A stretch of DNA of 64,000 bases from Luteolibacter algae (GCF_042683045.1 NZ_JBHUIT010000012.1:1-64000); one strand, 5' to 3'; positions 9,801 through 18,932 are shown, counted from the stretch's first letter. Numbers and translations: made by a program. Notes: generated from the sequence alone by a model not told the origin.

Positions 9801-9909
9801 GGTTTCCGGTGGGATCTAGGTCAAAGCTTTCGAAATCACCATACACGGTGAATGTTGAAAGCCCTGCCATCACGGCGAATGCCGAGACATGGGATATTTT
9901 TGTGGTCAC
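6811..9909 (-). CDS. Large DUF1800 exported protein
   Basis: A 1032-aa exported protein. Order: signal peptide (about 1-24); a jelly-roll-like N-terminal region (25-290); a Ca2+-binding thrombospondin-3-like stretch LDENGLPDVWEALY / NADSDGDGVNNAREAAAG (about 310-350); a discoidin-like segment with a second DADLDGVPDWLEP; then the DUF1800 domain (about 500-1030) with LLLQCTFGPADKAEVE, RQRVAWSLSQILVAS, ENYAREVMQLFSIGLWELNPDG and RQLIQFLITSNPSPEYV. It is the first gene of the operon with DUF1501. Products of such pairs are thought to be exported surface proteins, but no activity is established. Confidence 0.9.
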   Translation of the reverse strand: MTTKISHVSAFAVMAGLSTFTVYGDFESFDLDPTGNLNLLKWSETNIASPSTQRNLFKIGGSNGVNGSKGLYINTSEAESSYRATHTAGASGAVYQVSSRFKITIGNSAPVTANHAICSVYLSSSPLWSSGNGIVLNLVRRDGGKRYGLSGIGKSSTEFQAWQVSGWEANSELGLPNSLPGSTASSQWFTLSLTVTSNSSVDALGRPLWDVLGEVKDESGTVVFSLDIPSRPITSNQNDPTNAAATAAFQAGDIVYAGIGVPYVESATSKVLSKGKVTAVNVDDFSFTGGTPPPVLPPHQITMSPSSQDLDENGLPDVWEALYKAKDLNPNADSDGDGVNNAREAAAGTDPFDPFSVFASEIAERQGTAAKLKWTYLNARKGVVETSTDLGATDVWDDMNTTATRNGGMWETPIALSDPRRFYRVRITEDDADLDGVPDWLEPYFGFSSASGQSNSAGKARSYDTTGNGTADTSVSGDLAAFNEIYRRSGPGKQLTNAQAARLLLQCTFGPADKAEVERVASIGAEAWVDEQLAKPPVFTKPYVLAIKNDWKNNENNPSLAGYAASSDLIHGLNFMNSWPRNAVRAPDQLRQRVAWSLSQILVASRAGAMLANQLETTADYYDKMINHAFGSYEDLLLEVSLSPYMGHYLSHLGNRKENAAANRFPDENYAREVMQLFSIGLWELNPDGTQKLDGDGEPIPTYDNGDITQLARVFTGTHYNASNFGGGYRDDGPYMNTPMKVFASEHDFNAKTVVSGNGTKYTIPARSANDANALKDVKDAIHQLVIHPNTAPFISRQLIQFLITSNPSPEYVARISAVFTNNGNGEVGDLKAVVRAIVLDEEARDPMRHLSTPHFGQLREPTVRTMHLARMLKMGRISNLLWWSWDSSTSYKETTLQEPMNAPSVFNYFRPDYRLFGELAQRELDSPAFGITDSYSSISFPNYLWNMCTKGIQVPNINSNQQREDLSELEALAPDIPALLDHLSLLYCAGTLGAQSRAIISTSLASENNMTDRARLAAYLVLVSPEGACLK

Positions 9910-10139
9910 GTGGGTTTGTGGGTTTTTGATCGGAAGTCATTTTTATACAAAAATGGTTCCAACCTAGGCTATGTATTCGACGAGAAATAATTGCAGACTA
10001 TTTACGAAAAAAAAGCAAAGTCGAAAATAGCACGATTTCCACGCTCTTCCAAAAGCCGCCAAACCTAGGTCTAATTCAGCAAAGCGAACCAAAAATTCGT
10101 CCGGTTGCTGTTAGCCCTTACCTTCGTAAAGACAGGACA

Positions 10140-10910
10140 CTATTCCAGCGTCACCAAATAGTCCGCAGCTTTTGATAAATCCGCGGAGCTATGTTCCGGT
10201 GGAGGTCCCAAGGGATAAAGTTGTGCGCCGGGACGAGAGAGAAAAACTGCCCGCAGGCCCGCCCAACGCGCTCCGGCAATGTCCCAACCGTGAGCCGCCA
10301 GCAGCATGGAATTTTCTGGCTTCACGCCCATTTGCTCCGCCGCCCAAAGATAGGTCCTGCGGTTTGGCTTGTAGGTTTCGATTTCACCGACACTGAGACG
10401 TTTCTCGAAAAAGTGGCTCAGGCCTGCATTTTCCATCTGGGCATCCACACCCTTTTGGGGAGAGTTGGTCAAAGTGACCAAGCGGTATCCCGCATCTTTG
10501 AGTCTTTCCAAAGCAGGCTTCACATCCGGGTGGGCCGGAAGCGAAGTGATCGGCTTGATCGCTTCCTTAGCCTCTTCGATACCGAGATCGATCTCATTTT
10601 TTCTGGCGACCATCACCATCGCCGCTGCTCCGATTTCGCCAAATTCCTGATACGACTCTCCAGCAGACTCCACCAGAGAATATTGAAGCATCGTGGTGAA
10701 CCATAGGGTCACCAAGTCATCACGTCCGCCAAATGCCTTCGCGACACTCTTTTTCAGAGGTTCCAAATCCAAAAGAGATTCGTTCACGTCAAAAAAGAGG
10801 ACTTCCGGGCGTTTGCTTGTTTTCATGGTCTCGGTTTCTCCAAGGGATCTGGGGGTGAGCATAGCCAAAGAGCTCATTGCGGTTAATCCGCATAATTTCC
10901 TGCGATTCAT
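10140..10910 (-). CDS. HAD-superfamily hydrolase, haloacid dehalogenase type II, exported
   Basis: A 256-aa HAD hydrolase preceded by a signal-like N-terminus (MNRRKLCGLTAMSSLAML, with an Arg pair). Catalytic motifs: FFDVNESLLD (nucleophile Asp), TLTNSP (motif II), a Lys in KPNRRTY (motif III) and LLAAHGWDIAGARWAG (motif IV), the arrangement of L-2-haloacid dehalogenases and phosphatase relatives. The frame is open to 11105, but the Arg-rich signal argues for ATG 10910 (10925 is an alternative close to a GAGAGGGG sequence). Export of such an enzyme is unusual but occurs in Verrucomicrobiota. Substrate not known. Confidence 0.85.
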   Translation of the reverse strand: MNRRKLCGLTAMSSLAMLTPRSLGETETMKTSKRPEVLFFDVNESLLDLEPLKKSVAKAFGGRDDLVTLWFTTMLQYSLVESAGESYQEFGEIGAAAMVMVARKNEIDLGIEEAKEAIKPITSLPAHPDVKPALERLKDAGYRLVTLTNSPQKGVDAQMENAGLSHFFEKRLSVGEIETYKPNRRTYLWAAEQMGVKPENSMLLAAHGWDIAGARWAGLRAVFLSRPGAQLYPLGPPPEHSSADLSKAADYLVTLE

Positions 10911-11103
10911 TGTCGAAGGTAGCATCCCCTCTCCGCCAAGCAACCGCCTCTCCGATATGGGATGGAGAAAATCTCTCCATTCATTCATCCCGACCATGCA
11001 AGATGCACTCATTTTGACCCCGTCGTTTGTCTTAGCGGAGGAGAATCCCTTATATTTCTTACCGTCGTCCACTTGGCATGATTTGAGCAAATAAGGAATT
11101 GCC

Positions 11104-11595
11104 ATGAAAAATTCAATTCCTAGTCAGAAAAAACATAATGCCTCAATATATCAACGCCACGCCACAAAATTGAAAACCGGTGTTTGTGCGGTGATCTCCG
11201 CACTCGCCTTTCAGCTTGCCCATGCTGATATTCCGGATCGCCCGGCCACGCATTTGGGCGGGATGTATAAAGTAGCCAGCAGTAGCGATCCCCTGTTTCC
11301 GATGAATGGACAACAGGAATGGTTTCTCGACTTCGGGAAAGGGATGTCGGATGGCTCGACAAGCGGAAAGGTAGCAGTGTCCCTCCGTCAAAATCCAAAG
11401 GTCAGTATTCGTATTATGGTGTGGCAATATTTTCCCGAACAGGGCGCATTACTGATTGGTAATCAGACCGAAGAGGGTTCACGACAAGCAGTGGCAAGGG
11501 CTGTCTGGTCGCTCGCAAACGATTCAGGGAAAGTAGTGCTTCTCCGCGATAATTCTGCTCTCGTCTTAAATCAAGCTGATCAAAGTGACTACTGA
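11104..11595 (+). CDS. Hypothetical secreted protein
   Basis: A 163-aa protein with a long basic N-terminus and a hydrophobic signal-like segment (about 25-42, LKTGVCAVISALAFQLAHA), giving a mature protein of about 120 aa that begins DIPDRPATH. The mature part alternates short hydrophobic strands (KVAVSLRQNPKVSIRIMVWQYFP, then GALLIGNQT), as in a small beta-rich secreted domain. No known family is recognised. It is divergent from the HAD gene with about 190 bp between them and has no evident operon partner. Confidence 0.7.
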   Translation: MKNSIPSQKKHNASIYQRHATKLKTGVCAVISALAFQLAHADIPDRPATHLGGMYKVASSSDPLFPMNGQQEWFLDFGKGMSDGSTSGKVAVSLRQNPKVSIRIMVWQYFPEQGALLIGNQTEEGSRQAVARAVWSLANDSGKVVLLRDNSALVLNQADQSDY

Positions 11596-11969
11596 GTGGA
11601 TTCCAAGACCGCTCCTCTGCGAGCACTTTCTTCCCCTAACGCGGCTCCTGATCCTCCAAATCGGGCGTCGCGTTTTCATTTAAATACATTGAAATATTTC
11701 ATCTCCGTTATCGCCGCCGGGATCTGCAGGTTGCATGAAGCAGGGTTCCCATTTGCATGATTTTTCATAGATGCACGCAGACCTCATCCTGCGCACAACA
11801 TTCCAAGAACCTTATATAACTTAAGGGATAAAATGGATTCAACGCATGAAAATCGAGGATCGGCATACGCGCTGCGATAACGAATACCGAAACGCAGAGG
11901 AATGGATTCGATGCTAACCCAAAAGGGAAATCGCCTCCTTCACGACGCAACCTCAACCAAACAACTATT
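11596..11969. other. Intergenic stretch, no gene seen
   Basis: These 374 bp between the secreted protein and the fasciclin gene have no convincing reading frame or RNA motif. The part next to the fasciclin gene presumably holds its promoter; there is no clear Shine-Dalgarno sequence in front of ATG 11970 (AACCAAACAACTATT). Confidence 0.6.
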
Positions 11970-12539
11970 ATGAAGAACAAGAATATTACACAAATCGCTC
12001 TGGCTCTCTCAATCGCAGCTGTCACTCCTATCGCATTCGCTCAGGAGGCCGGAACTGCGGACAAGAAAATGGAGGAAAAAGCAATGCCGGAGATCAAACA
12101 AGGCTCCCTGACCAATGTGATCGCAGACAGTGTGACGTTCAAAACGCTTTCCGCAGCGCTCAAGGCCGCCGAGCTGGATGTGACCCTCGGGGGCAATGAT
12201 AACTTCACGATCTTCGCTCCTACCGACGAAGCTTTCCAGAAGCTTCCGGAAGGAACTTTGCAGAAGCTTCTTCTCCCCGAGAATAAGGAGAAATTGCGCT
12301 CACTTCTTCTCTACCACGTGATTGCAGGAAACGTCATGGTTGCTGATCTCAAGGATGATCAGAAAGTGAAAACCATGAATGGCGAGCTTCTGGAAATCGA
12401 TATCGACGGTGACGAAGTCAAAGCCAACGACTCAAAAGTCTACAGTGTTGATACAATGGCTACCAATGGTGTGATGCACTCTGTGGGCGAGGTGATCGTT
12501 CCCGAATCACTTGATGATTTTGCCGGTCTTGAAGACTAA
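11970..12539 (+). CDS. Secreted fasciclin (FAS1) domain protein
   Basis: A 189-aa protein with a Sec signal peptide (1-24, ending AFAQ) and one FAS1 domain (about 45-185). FAS1 motifs are clear: GGNDNFTIFAPTDEAFQKLPEGTL (H1 block), LLLYHVIAGNVM (YHVI) and NGVMHSVGEVIVPE (H2 block). Bacterial single-FAS1 proteins are exported adhesins or matrix proteins. It is monocistronic, with a strong hairpin terminator right after the stop. Confidence 0.95.
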   Translation: MKNKNITQIALALSIAAVTPIAFAQEAGTADKKMEEKAMPEIKQGSLTNVIADSVTFKTLSAALKAAELDVTLGGNDNFTIFAPTDEAFQKLPEGTLQKLLLPENKEKLRSLLLYHVIAGNVMVADLKDDQKVKTMNGELLEIDIDGDEVKANDSKVYSVDTMATNGVMHSVGEVIVPESLDDFAGLED

Positions 12540-12556
12540 TATTTGATATATCACGA

Positions 12557-12593
12557 GGCCGCCGACTCTTATTGAGTCGACGGCCTTTTTTGT
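12557..12593 (+). terminator. Intrinsic terminator after the fasciclin gene
   Basis: GGCCGCCGACTC and GAGTCGACGGCC form a 12-position stem with one mismatch and a 5-nt loop, followed by TTTTTTGT. It lies 18 bp past the fasciclin stop and directly before the convergent DUF1552 stop. Confidence 0.85.
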
Positions 12594-12595
12594 AT

Positions 12596-13918
12596 TCAAG
12601 CTTCGAATAATTCTTTGATAATTCCGGTCGAATCGCCGTGCGATTCGGCTTCTACTCCCACGCCGTTTAGCAAGCTCAACCATAGGTTACAGAGCGGAGT
12701 TTTCTTGTCTTCCATCACCAGATGGCGACCGTGGACAATTCCCGCACCTCCCCCGGCTACCAAGGTCGGGCAATTTTTGAGGCTATGGCCGGTTCTAAGA
12801 TTACTTCCGAAGGTGATCACAGTATTATCGAAAAGGCTGGAACCATCGGCATCCTTCAGCGCCTTCAATTTGTCGAAAAATTCCGCAAGCAATCTCGAAT
12901 TTGCCAAATCCCTCATTTCTGAAACGATATAGCGCTCTCCCGCAGTGTAATGGCTCATCGTATGGGCGCTCATCTCCGCGCCAAGACTTGAGATCAGGGC
13001 ATTGACAGGCATACGATAACTGAGCACCCGAGTTGCATCCACCTGCATTGCAGCGACCATGAGATCATACATCATCCGGATTTCTTCGACTCCTTCCAAC
13101 GATTCACCGGGCGTTTTCAGACCGCGTTCCGGCTCTTTCACCGGAATGCCCAGCCACTGCTTTTCCTTCTCGAGGCGGACTTCGATTTCCCGGATCGATT
13201 GGAAATACTCATTAAGTTTATCGGCATCGGTTGGATTGATTTTACGCTTCAACGAGGTTGCGTCTGACAATACCGCGTCAAGCACACTGTGTTGCTCCGC
13301 GAGCAATTTCTGGCGCTGCTCCAGAGGCATTGTGCTATCGGAGAAAAGCCTGTGATAAGCTGCCACCGGTGTGTTTTGGGCAGCAATCGGCTTTCCATAG
13401 CGATTCCATGCCAGCGATAGGCCGGGACCGTGACCATCCGAGGAGCCGCCCCCTGCCCCACTCTTGCTGGCCAACTGTATGGAGGTAAACCGCGTATTTT
13501 TCCCCAGCTGCTCTGCCGCAACCTGATCGGCCGAAATGGTATTGTGGAAACTTTGTCCGGAAATCGCATAGCGGTTCGCCCCCGTCAGCCAGAAGGTGCT
13601 TCCGCTGTGTCCGTCGTTGGAAAACTGATTTTCCAGATTCTGGATGATCGTCATATCATCCCGATGCCGCTCCAGCGGTTTGAGCATTTTTGGCAGGGTG
13701 TAGTTTCTGCCCACTTCGTTAATATCCGGATACCAGCGGTTCTCCGTCACGCCATAACCCATACCTAAAAAGACCATCCGCTTCGGTGCAGCAGCGATGT
13801 TTGTAGTAGCTGCCGAGGCATATTTCCGGAATCCCAGCGATTCCAAGAATGGCAACGCGACCAGTGCGCTGCTGCCTCGGAGAAACGCCCGGCGTGTGTG
13901 TTGTGCGAATGATTTCAT
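12596..13918 (-). CDS. DUF1552 secreted protein
   Basis: A 440-aa DUF1552 protein. The N-terminus is a twin-arginine signal (HTRRAFLRGSSALVALPFLESLG). The mature part begins with PKRMVFLGMGYGV, then FSNDGHSGSTFWLTG and, near the end, DNTVITFGSNLRTGHSLKN, the alkaline-phosphatase-like pattern shared with DUF1501. It follows the DUF1592-type cytochrome gene by 33 bp in the same direction; this two-gene unit is one of the most frequent in Planctomycetota and Verrucomicrobiota. Activity is not established. Confidence 0.93.
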   Translation of the reverse strand: MKSFAQHTRRAFLRGSSALVALPFLESLGFRKYASAATTNIAAAPKRMVFLGMGYGVTENRWYPDINEVGRNYTLPKMLKPLERHRDDMTIIQNLENQFSNDGHSGSTFWLTGANRYAISGQSFHNTISADQVAAEQLGKNTRFTSIQLASKSGAGGGSSDGHGPGLSLAWNRYGKPIAAQNTPVAAYHRLFSDSTMPLEQRQKLLAEQHSVLDAVLSDATSLKRKINPTDADKLNEYFQSIREIEVRLEKEKQWLGIPVKEPERGLKTPGESLEGVEEIRMMYDLMVAAMQVDATRVLSYRMPVNALISSLGAEMSAHTMSHYTAGERYIVSEMRDLANSRLLAEFFDKLKALKDADGSSLFDNTVITFGSNLRTGHSLKNCPTLVAGGGAGIVHGRHLVMEDKKTPLCNLWLSLLNGVGVEAESHGDSTGIIKELFEA

Positions 13919-13951
13919 AGGATCTGTGGATGATTGGTTAGAATTGATCGG

Positions 13952-16510
13952 TTATTTCGTTTGGAACATCTCGGACTGCACCAGAGCATGGATGAAGTCG
14001 GCGATCCGGTAGTCTTTTGCGTGTGCTTGCTTCGTGATGGACTGCGCCAAATCGTAATCGGTGAAGCCATACGGGCGGCCCAACCCGTAGGAGATCAGCT
14101 GTTCGGTAAATCCCAGGGCAAACGCGTCCAACCGCGAATAAACTACGTCCCGAAGCTCATAAAAGCCGGAGAATTCCGTGCCGTCGTAAAGGGCCCCTTT
14201 CGAATCTATCTCAAAGCTTTTCTCTCCATCTCCGCCATGTGCTTTCACCAGTTCTTCCATACGCCAGCCACCTGCCGCATCGAAGTTTTCCAAGCCATAG
14301 CCAATGGGATCGATCTTCACGTGACACTGTGCGCACTGGGGTTCTTCCTGATGGGCTTCCTGTAATTCCCTGGCTGATAGAATCTCACCTTCCAGCCGGC
14401 TTAGCTGCGGGACGTTTGCCGGGGCAGGAGGCGGTGGATCATTCAACAAATGCCTCAGAACCCACGCTCCGCGCTCCACGGGTGATGAGCGGAGACCATC
14501 GGAACCCATCGCCAAAACCGCTGCCGTTCCCAATAACCCGCCGCGTGGTAATCCTTCAGGAACTTTGACTTTGCGGAAATGCCAACCCTCGACCTCGTCG
14601 ATCCCGTAGTAATCGGCAAGCACGTCATTGATCACAACAAAGTCCGATTTCAATAGATTCTCCAAAGGGAGTTTTTCATCCATTAAGGTTCTGAATGTCT
14701 CGTAAATCTCCCTGCGTGCGCTCTCACGGGTCGCATTGTCAAAATCCCGATAGCTGACGGCATTGAACTCAAACATATCGAGCCGATACATATCCAGCCA
14801 CTGGTGAAGGAAGCTTTCGACAAAACGATCCGAACGATCGTCCGCGAGCATTCGCTCCGTCTGCTGACTCAAGACTTCCGGATCGGATAATTTCCCCTCA
14901 TCCGCCAGCCGTAATAGCTCCTCGTCCGGGGCAGTGCTCCAAAGGAAATACGAGAGTCTCACGGCAAGCTCCCTCTCGCTCAACCTGGGTTTCCCCTGGC
15001 TTCCGGTGGATTCGACCATGTAGAGAAAGCTTGGAGATGAAAGAATCACCGATAGCGGCTCCACAAGGGCCTGTTCTGTGTTCAGTCCATCTTCCAAACG
15101 ATTCTCATACAGACCGAAAAGCTTCTCGATGAACTCTTCGCTAGGGGCTTCCGTCCTTGACGCCCTACCGGCAAATTTTTCGATAACCGCACGGGCGTAG
15201 GTTGCATCATCCCAATTCCGGGGCTTTTCAAAAAACACCTCATCCAAAGGATTTCGGGTGTCTTCTGCCGGTGCCGATGGCCCCTCGATTTCCACCCAGT
15301 CGATCCAGCCGCCGGGAGTGGTGCCCATGCCATTGACCTTCCTATCGTAAGTCCAGAGATTTTTGTCTCCACGACCCTGGTGGCTTCGCTGATGAATGAT
15401 GTATTGAGCCTTTTCACCTGCTATGTGAGTGACCGGGAATTCAATGATCTCCGGCTCCTCCACCGTGCCATGAATCTTGCGCCAGCCGAGCCGTGTTTCA
15501 CCGGAATCCCCGGAAACCTTTTTCGTGAATTCGAGGTATTGGAGGCGTTTGGATGCGTCGGGATAGGCGCCGGCACGGACTCTGAGAACGTAATTCCCCG
15601 CATCGTCTGAGGACAAGCCGGGTAACTTCACAGTCACAAATCCACCACTCTTGATGGTGACCTGAAGGGTTGCTCCGGTTTTCGTCTCGGGACGTCCGAG
15701 ATACTCTTCAAGCTGCGGAATCCAATCTACCGCATTTTGCCGGCTCCGTCTGGCTCCGTAGGCATCACCGAAGCCAAAATCGGTAGCCGGCTTTTCCTTC
15801 TGTGCGAAAAAAGCATCCGATCTCTTTATCGCCTCCTTATACGCCTCCAATCTTTCGCGATAGTTCCGGCTGGCTCCCATCTCTGGCTCCACCCTGAAAA
15901 TTTTCGACTTCAACGGTGGAGACTCCCTCATTGCAAGGGCAAAGGATTCCTTCGCAACCGACATGTATTGCTCGAACTGGTCGCTAGAGAAAAACAATGA
16001 TGCTCCCAGGGTATCGAATCCACCTGTATCATCATCTTTCGGCAGCTCACTCACATCCGGAGCCACCCCCAGAAGGTCTTTCATCGTATTCACATACTCC
16101 CGCTGATTGAGGCGACGCATCGTGATCACTCCTCCGTTATCGCTCAGGATTTTACGGGCGGATACCATCTGGTTGGAAAGATCTCCCAAAAATGCCGTCT
16201 TTTCTTCTGCGGGAACCTGCGGCTCTTTCTTTGGCGGCATCTCGCCGGAGTTGAGAACATTGAGAATTTTTTGCCAGGTCTCGGCAGTCTGCAGATCATG
16301 TCCCAGATCAAAGGATAGCGTCTCCAAATTCACTTCACCCTCTTCGAAAAGCGAATCATGACATTCGTAGCAATAGTTCTCAAATAGCTGCTGATACTTG
16401 TCCGGCATGATCGCCTGAATATCGTTGGCAGAATCTTCAGCATTGGATTCAGGCATCATTAGAGATGTGACCAATAATATTGCTGTATGTAATGCTGAAC
16501 TTTTTTTCAT
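13952..16510 (-). CDS. DUF1587/DUF1592/DUF1588/DUF1585 cytochrome-like protein
   Basis: An 852-aa exported protein with a signal peptide (1-24). Residues about 35-110 form a planctomycete-type cytochrome c domain with the haem motif CYECH. Next come LNQREYVNTMKDLLG (DUF1587), a carbohydrate-binding-like insert (about 255-410), LSERELAVRLSYFLWSTAPDEELL (DUF1592), RGGLLGTAAVLAMGSDGLRSSPV and CAQCHVKIDPIGYGLENFDAAGGWR (DUF1588, second CxxCH) and the DUF1585 tail. Together with DUF1552 it forms a two-gene operon, probably an exported redox-linked system of unknown substrate. Confidence 0.93.
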   Translation of the reverse strand: MKKSSALHTAILLVTSLMMPESNAEDSANDIQAIMPDKYQQLFENYCYECHDSLFEEGEVNLETLSFDLGHDLQTAETWQKILNVLNSGEMPPKKEPQVPAEEKTAFLGDLSNQMVSARKILSDNGGVITMRRLNQREYVNTMKDLLGVAPDVSELPKDDDTGGFDTLGASLFFSSDQFEQYMSVAKESFALAMRESPPLKSKIFRVEPEMGASRNYRERLEAYKEAIKRSDAFFAQKEKPATDFGFGDAYGARRSRQNAVDWIPQLEEYLGRPETKTGATLQVTIKSGGFVTVKLPGLSSDDAGNYVLRVRAGAYPDASKRLQYLEFTKKVSGDSGETRLGWRKIHGTVEEPEIIEFPVTHIAGEKAQYIIHQRSHQGRGDKNLWTYDRKVNGMGTTPGGWIDWVEIEGPSAPAEDTRNPLDEVFFEKPRNWDDATYARAVIEKFAGRASRTEAPSEEFIEKLFGLYENRLEDGLNTEQALVEPLSVILSSPSFLYMVESTGSQGKPRLSERELAVRLSYFLWSTAPDEELLRLADEGKLSDPEVLSQQTERMLADDRSDRFVESFLHQWLDMYRLDMFEFNAVSYRDFDNATRESARREIYETFRTLMDEKLPLENLLKSDFVVINDVLADYYGIDEVEGWHFRKVKVPEGLPRGGLLGTAAVLAMGSDGLRSSPVERGAWVLRHLLNDPPPPAPANVPQLSRLEGEILSARELQEAHQEEPQCAQCHVKIDPIGYGLENFDAAGGWRMEELVKAHGGDGEKSFEIDSKGALYDGTEFSGFYELRDVVYSRLDAFALGFTEQLISYGLGRPYGFTDYDLAQSITKQAHAKDYRIADFIHALVQSEMFQTK

Positions 16511-16842
16511 AAAAATCTAATGAGCACATAAGAGGAATCTTTCGTCACCTGTCACGGTAAGCACCTCTTACCCTCCCTACTCCCGCCTAATTGGAAAATG
16601 GCCGAAAAATTTTGCCAGCTCGCGTCACCTTTTCCCGGAAAGCGTTGCGCAAGCGAAGAATCCTATGCCTCTCCCTCCTCAAAAAATCGGCGTATTGTGA
16701 AACATTTCATTGTCAACAATCTCCAAGATGGTAGTCTTAGGTTTAGTTGGTCGCCTGTAGTTTCCCGTTTCCAGCAGCACATCCTTATGAGCAATGGGCG
16801 CTTTTAGGCTTATATCCAGAAAGACAATCCAAAACCCACCAA
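16511..16842. other. Intergenic stretch between divergent genes
   Basis: These 332 bp separate the cytochrome-like gene (minus) and the prepilin gene (plus). The region must hold both promoters. A 69-codon frame at 16598-16807 has no family features and is not called. Confidence 0.5.
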
Positions 16843-17733
16843 ATGAAATCAAAATACAATTCTCTCTGTGCCGACTCTAATCGGTGTCTCAAAAATACCG
16901 CCGCACGAGGCTTCACACTGGTTGAACTACTCGTGGTCATCGTGATCATAGCCACGCTTGCGGGCATCTCCTTTATGGGTGCGAGAAAAGTGTTGCAGTC
17001 AGCGCGCGAGTCCACCGCAGTCTCAAATTTGAGAACGATTTCGCAAACTTTATTTACTATCCAATCGGATGGCGGAGCCCTCGGGGAATTTAAGCTAAAC
17101 GGGAGTTATCCTGCTGAAGCCGGCTACACCAAGCCCGGCGGTAAATTATATACCTGGGCATATGAAGCGGCGGAACAAATGGGATATGGCCATTACGACT
17201 CGGATGGCTGGGGCGGACGTTTTGTATGGACCACCGATCCCAACGAAACAGTATTCCACGATCCTACCGCAGACTGGGAGATCGAAGACACGGGGGTGCC
17301 AAATGCCCGTGGCAATGGGACCCTCTGGAAAACCTCCCACTATGCGTATAACTCCCAGCTGGGATCCTTCATCAATCCGTGGAGTCAGAATTTCCAACGC
17401 GGCGCAGGCGGCTATGAAGGAGACCGTGACGCTCTGATCTCTCAGACCACCAGACCCTCCACATTGATTTACGTTGCCCAAGCTGCGGCAGCCGATAAAC
17501 TTTCCGAGCTGGAATCCTCTATGCCCGGACACGTTGTCCGTTCGAATTCACTCCATATCTCGCCTTGGATTGGAGGAGGTAGCCCGGCCACACGTATTCG
17601 TGGCGGCGCAAATTGCGCATTCGCAGATGGCCATATTGGCTGGGTGAATACTCTCAAATTATATGAAGGAAACTGGAACTCGCCAAACCTTGTCCACGAT
17701 TCCACAAACCCGGCAAAACCAGTCCTGAAATAG
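16843..17733 (+). CDS. Prepilin-type protein (N-methylation/H-X9-DG family)
   Basis: A 296-aa protein with a type IV prepilin leader: ARGFTLVELLVVIVIIATLAG, with cleavage expected after Gly and Glu at +5. The C-terminus has GGANCAFADGHIGWVN, the H-X9-DG-like ending of the large prepilin families expanded in Planctomycetota and Verrucomicrobiota. ATG 16843 was chosen because it puts the leader at residues about 22-40; the frame upstream is open but has no coding character. Such proteins are thought to be pseudopilins or surface fibres; no secretion genes lie nearby. Confidence 0.88.
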   Translation: MKSKYNSLCADSNRCLKNTAARGFTLVELLVVIVIIATLAGISFMGARKVLQSARESTAVSNLRTISQTLFTIQSDGGALGEFKLNGSYPAEAGYTKPGGKLYTWAYEAAEQMGYGHYDSDGWGGRFVWTTDPNETVFHDPTADWEIEDTGVPNARGNGTLWKTSHYAYNSQLGSFINPWSQNFQRGAGGYEGDRDALISQTTRPSTLIYVAQAAAADKLSELESSMPGHVVRSNSLHISPWIGGGSPATRIRGGANCAFADGHIGWVNTLKLYEGNWNSPNLVHDSTNPAKPVLK

Positions 17734-17762
17734 CTTTCGAGCCGTTCCGTCGTGGGTTCTCT

Positions 17763-18932
17763 CTATCCGCGGCGGATCTTTGATCCACTGAAGAACACTG
17801 TGATCCGGTAAACCCTTTTTTGCCGGGTTTCTATCTTCCCAGTCTGCAAATCAAAGCGTTCCGGGATTTCCTGGCGGTGTATATCCACCATTGCCTGGAA
17901 GCCTCGTTCCGAATAAATATCGATCAGAATGGCCAGCGCCACCGGATCGTGGAAAATTGGTTCTTCGGTATTGATCGTTGCCCGCCCTGTGACCGCATAG
18001 CGTTTGATGACGGGCATCATTTTCTCCTGGATGAAATCCACGACCTTGAGCAATAGCTCCGGATATTCCACCTGGTAGCTATCCAGCCGGTTCACCAACT
18101 CCTGCCGCGCCTGTAACACAATTTCATCGGCCAGGGGTATGTGACGCAACGTGTCGTAGGTCCGTGGGTCAAGCTCCAGAGAGCTCTGATACTCCAGCTC
18201 GCGGATGATGTTTTTCTGCACCTCGGATATCGGTGCCTGGGCGTTGATGAAGTGGTAATGGAAAAGCTGCTTGAGCGATACCAATGCATCATAGGTTTTT
18301 TCTTTGAATGTCCGATACCGGTTACGCGCCAGTTCCGGATCGAAATCCGTTGCCCTTTCCTCCTCCAGCTCGCCCACTCCCGAGTGCCTGACTTCCGCAT
18401 TTTTCGCCAGTGCCTCCTGTCCCCGCTTCAGCTGTCTTGCGATACTCTCCGCCTCATCCACGAATAAAACCATAATGTGAAAAACCGGCTGACGGAAAAA
18501 ATGCGCACGGGGGGTATTGGAAAATTCGCGACGAAGACGCACCATTTCATCGTAAAACATTTTCAGACACTCCACCTGGACATTGGTTCTAGGGAAACCA
18601 TCCAGCACCGCACTATCGCGGAATTCCGGTTTCAACAGCTCATGAAACAACAGCCGCAGGACCTCCTCGTCTCCAACCATGCCGCCGCCCGCTTTGATCT
18701 TCTGTGCTTCCGGGGAATCGAGCAGCTGGCTGACCACGATCGGGCGCGCGGTAATTCCACGCACCTTGCGGATAAAATCGGTATTGGTCCCTTTACCTGA
18801 TCCCGGCGCGCCACCCAGAAGGATCAATTCCTTGGGAAATCGTAAATTCTCCACGCCGACTTCGCTCTCGAGCTGTTTCCAGACACGGTTAAAAATCAAT
18901 TGGGCATCCTTGATCTCAAGGTCGGCAGACAT
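17763..18932 (-). CDS. Adenylate-kinase-like nucleoside monophosphate kinase with long C-terminus
   Basis: A 389-aa protein. The first 190 residues match the adenylate kinase fold: P-loop GGAPGSGKGT (about 37-46) and NMP-binding DGFPRT (about 106-111). Instead of a normal LID and end near residue 220, it continues for about 170 residues with helices and a segment HDPVALAILIDIYSERGFQAMVDIHRQ. The extra region occurs in a bacterial subgroup annotated as nucleoside monophosphate kinase, but its role is unknown. ATG 18932 (MSADLE) fits better than 18983, which is only 6 residues after hydrophobic junk. Confidence 0.8.
   Translation of the reverse strand: MSADLEIKDAQLIFNRVWKQLESEVGVENLRFPKELILLGGAPGSGKGTNTDFIRKVRGITARPIVVSQLLDSPEAQKIKAGGGMVGDEEVLRLLFHELLKPEFRDSAVLDGFPRTNVQVECLKMFYDEMVRLRREFSNTPRAHFFRQPVFHIMVLFVDEAESIARQLKRGQEALAKNAEVRHSGVGELEEERATDFDPELARNRYRTFKEKTYDALVSLKQLFHYHFINAQAPISEVQKNIIRELEYQSSLELDPRTYDTLRHIPLADEIVLQARQELVNRLDSYQVEYPELLLKVVDFIQEKMMPVIKRYAVTGRATINTEEPIFHDPVALAILIDIYSERGFQAMVDIHRQEIPERFDLQTGKIETRQKRVYRITVFFSGSKIRRG

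Noticed and set aside
16598..16807. 69-codon plus-strand frame before the prepilin gene
   Set aside because: No coding signature and lies in the shared promoter region.
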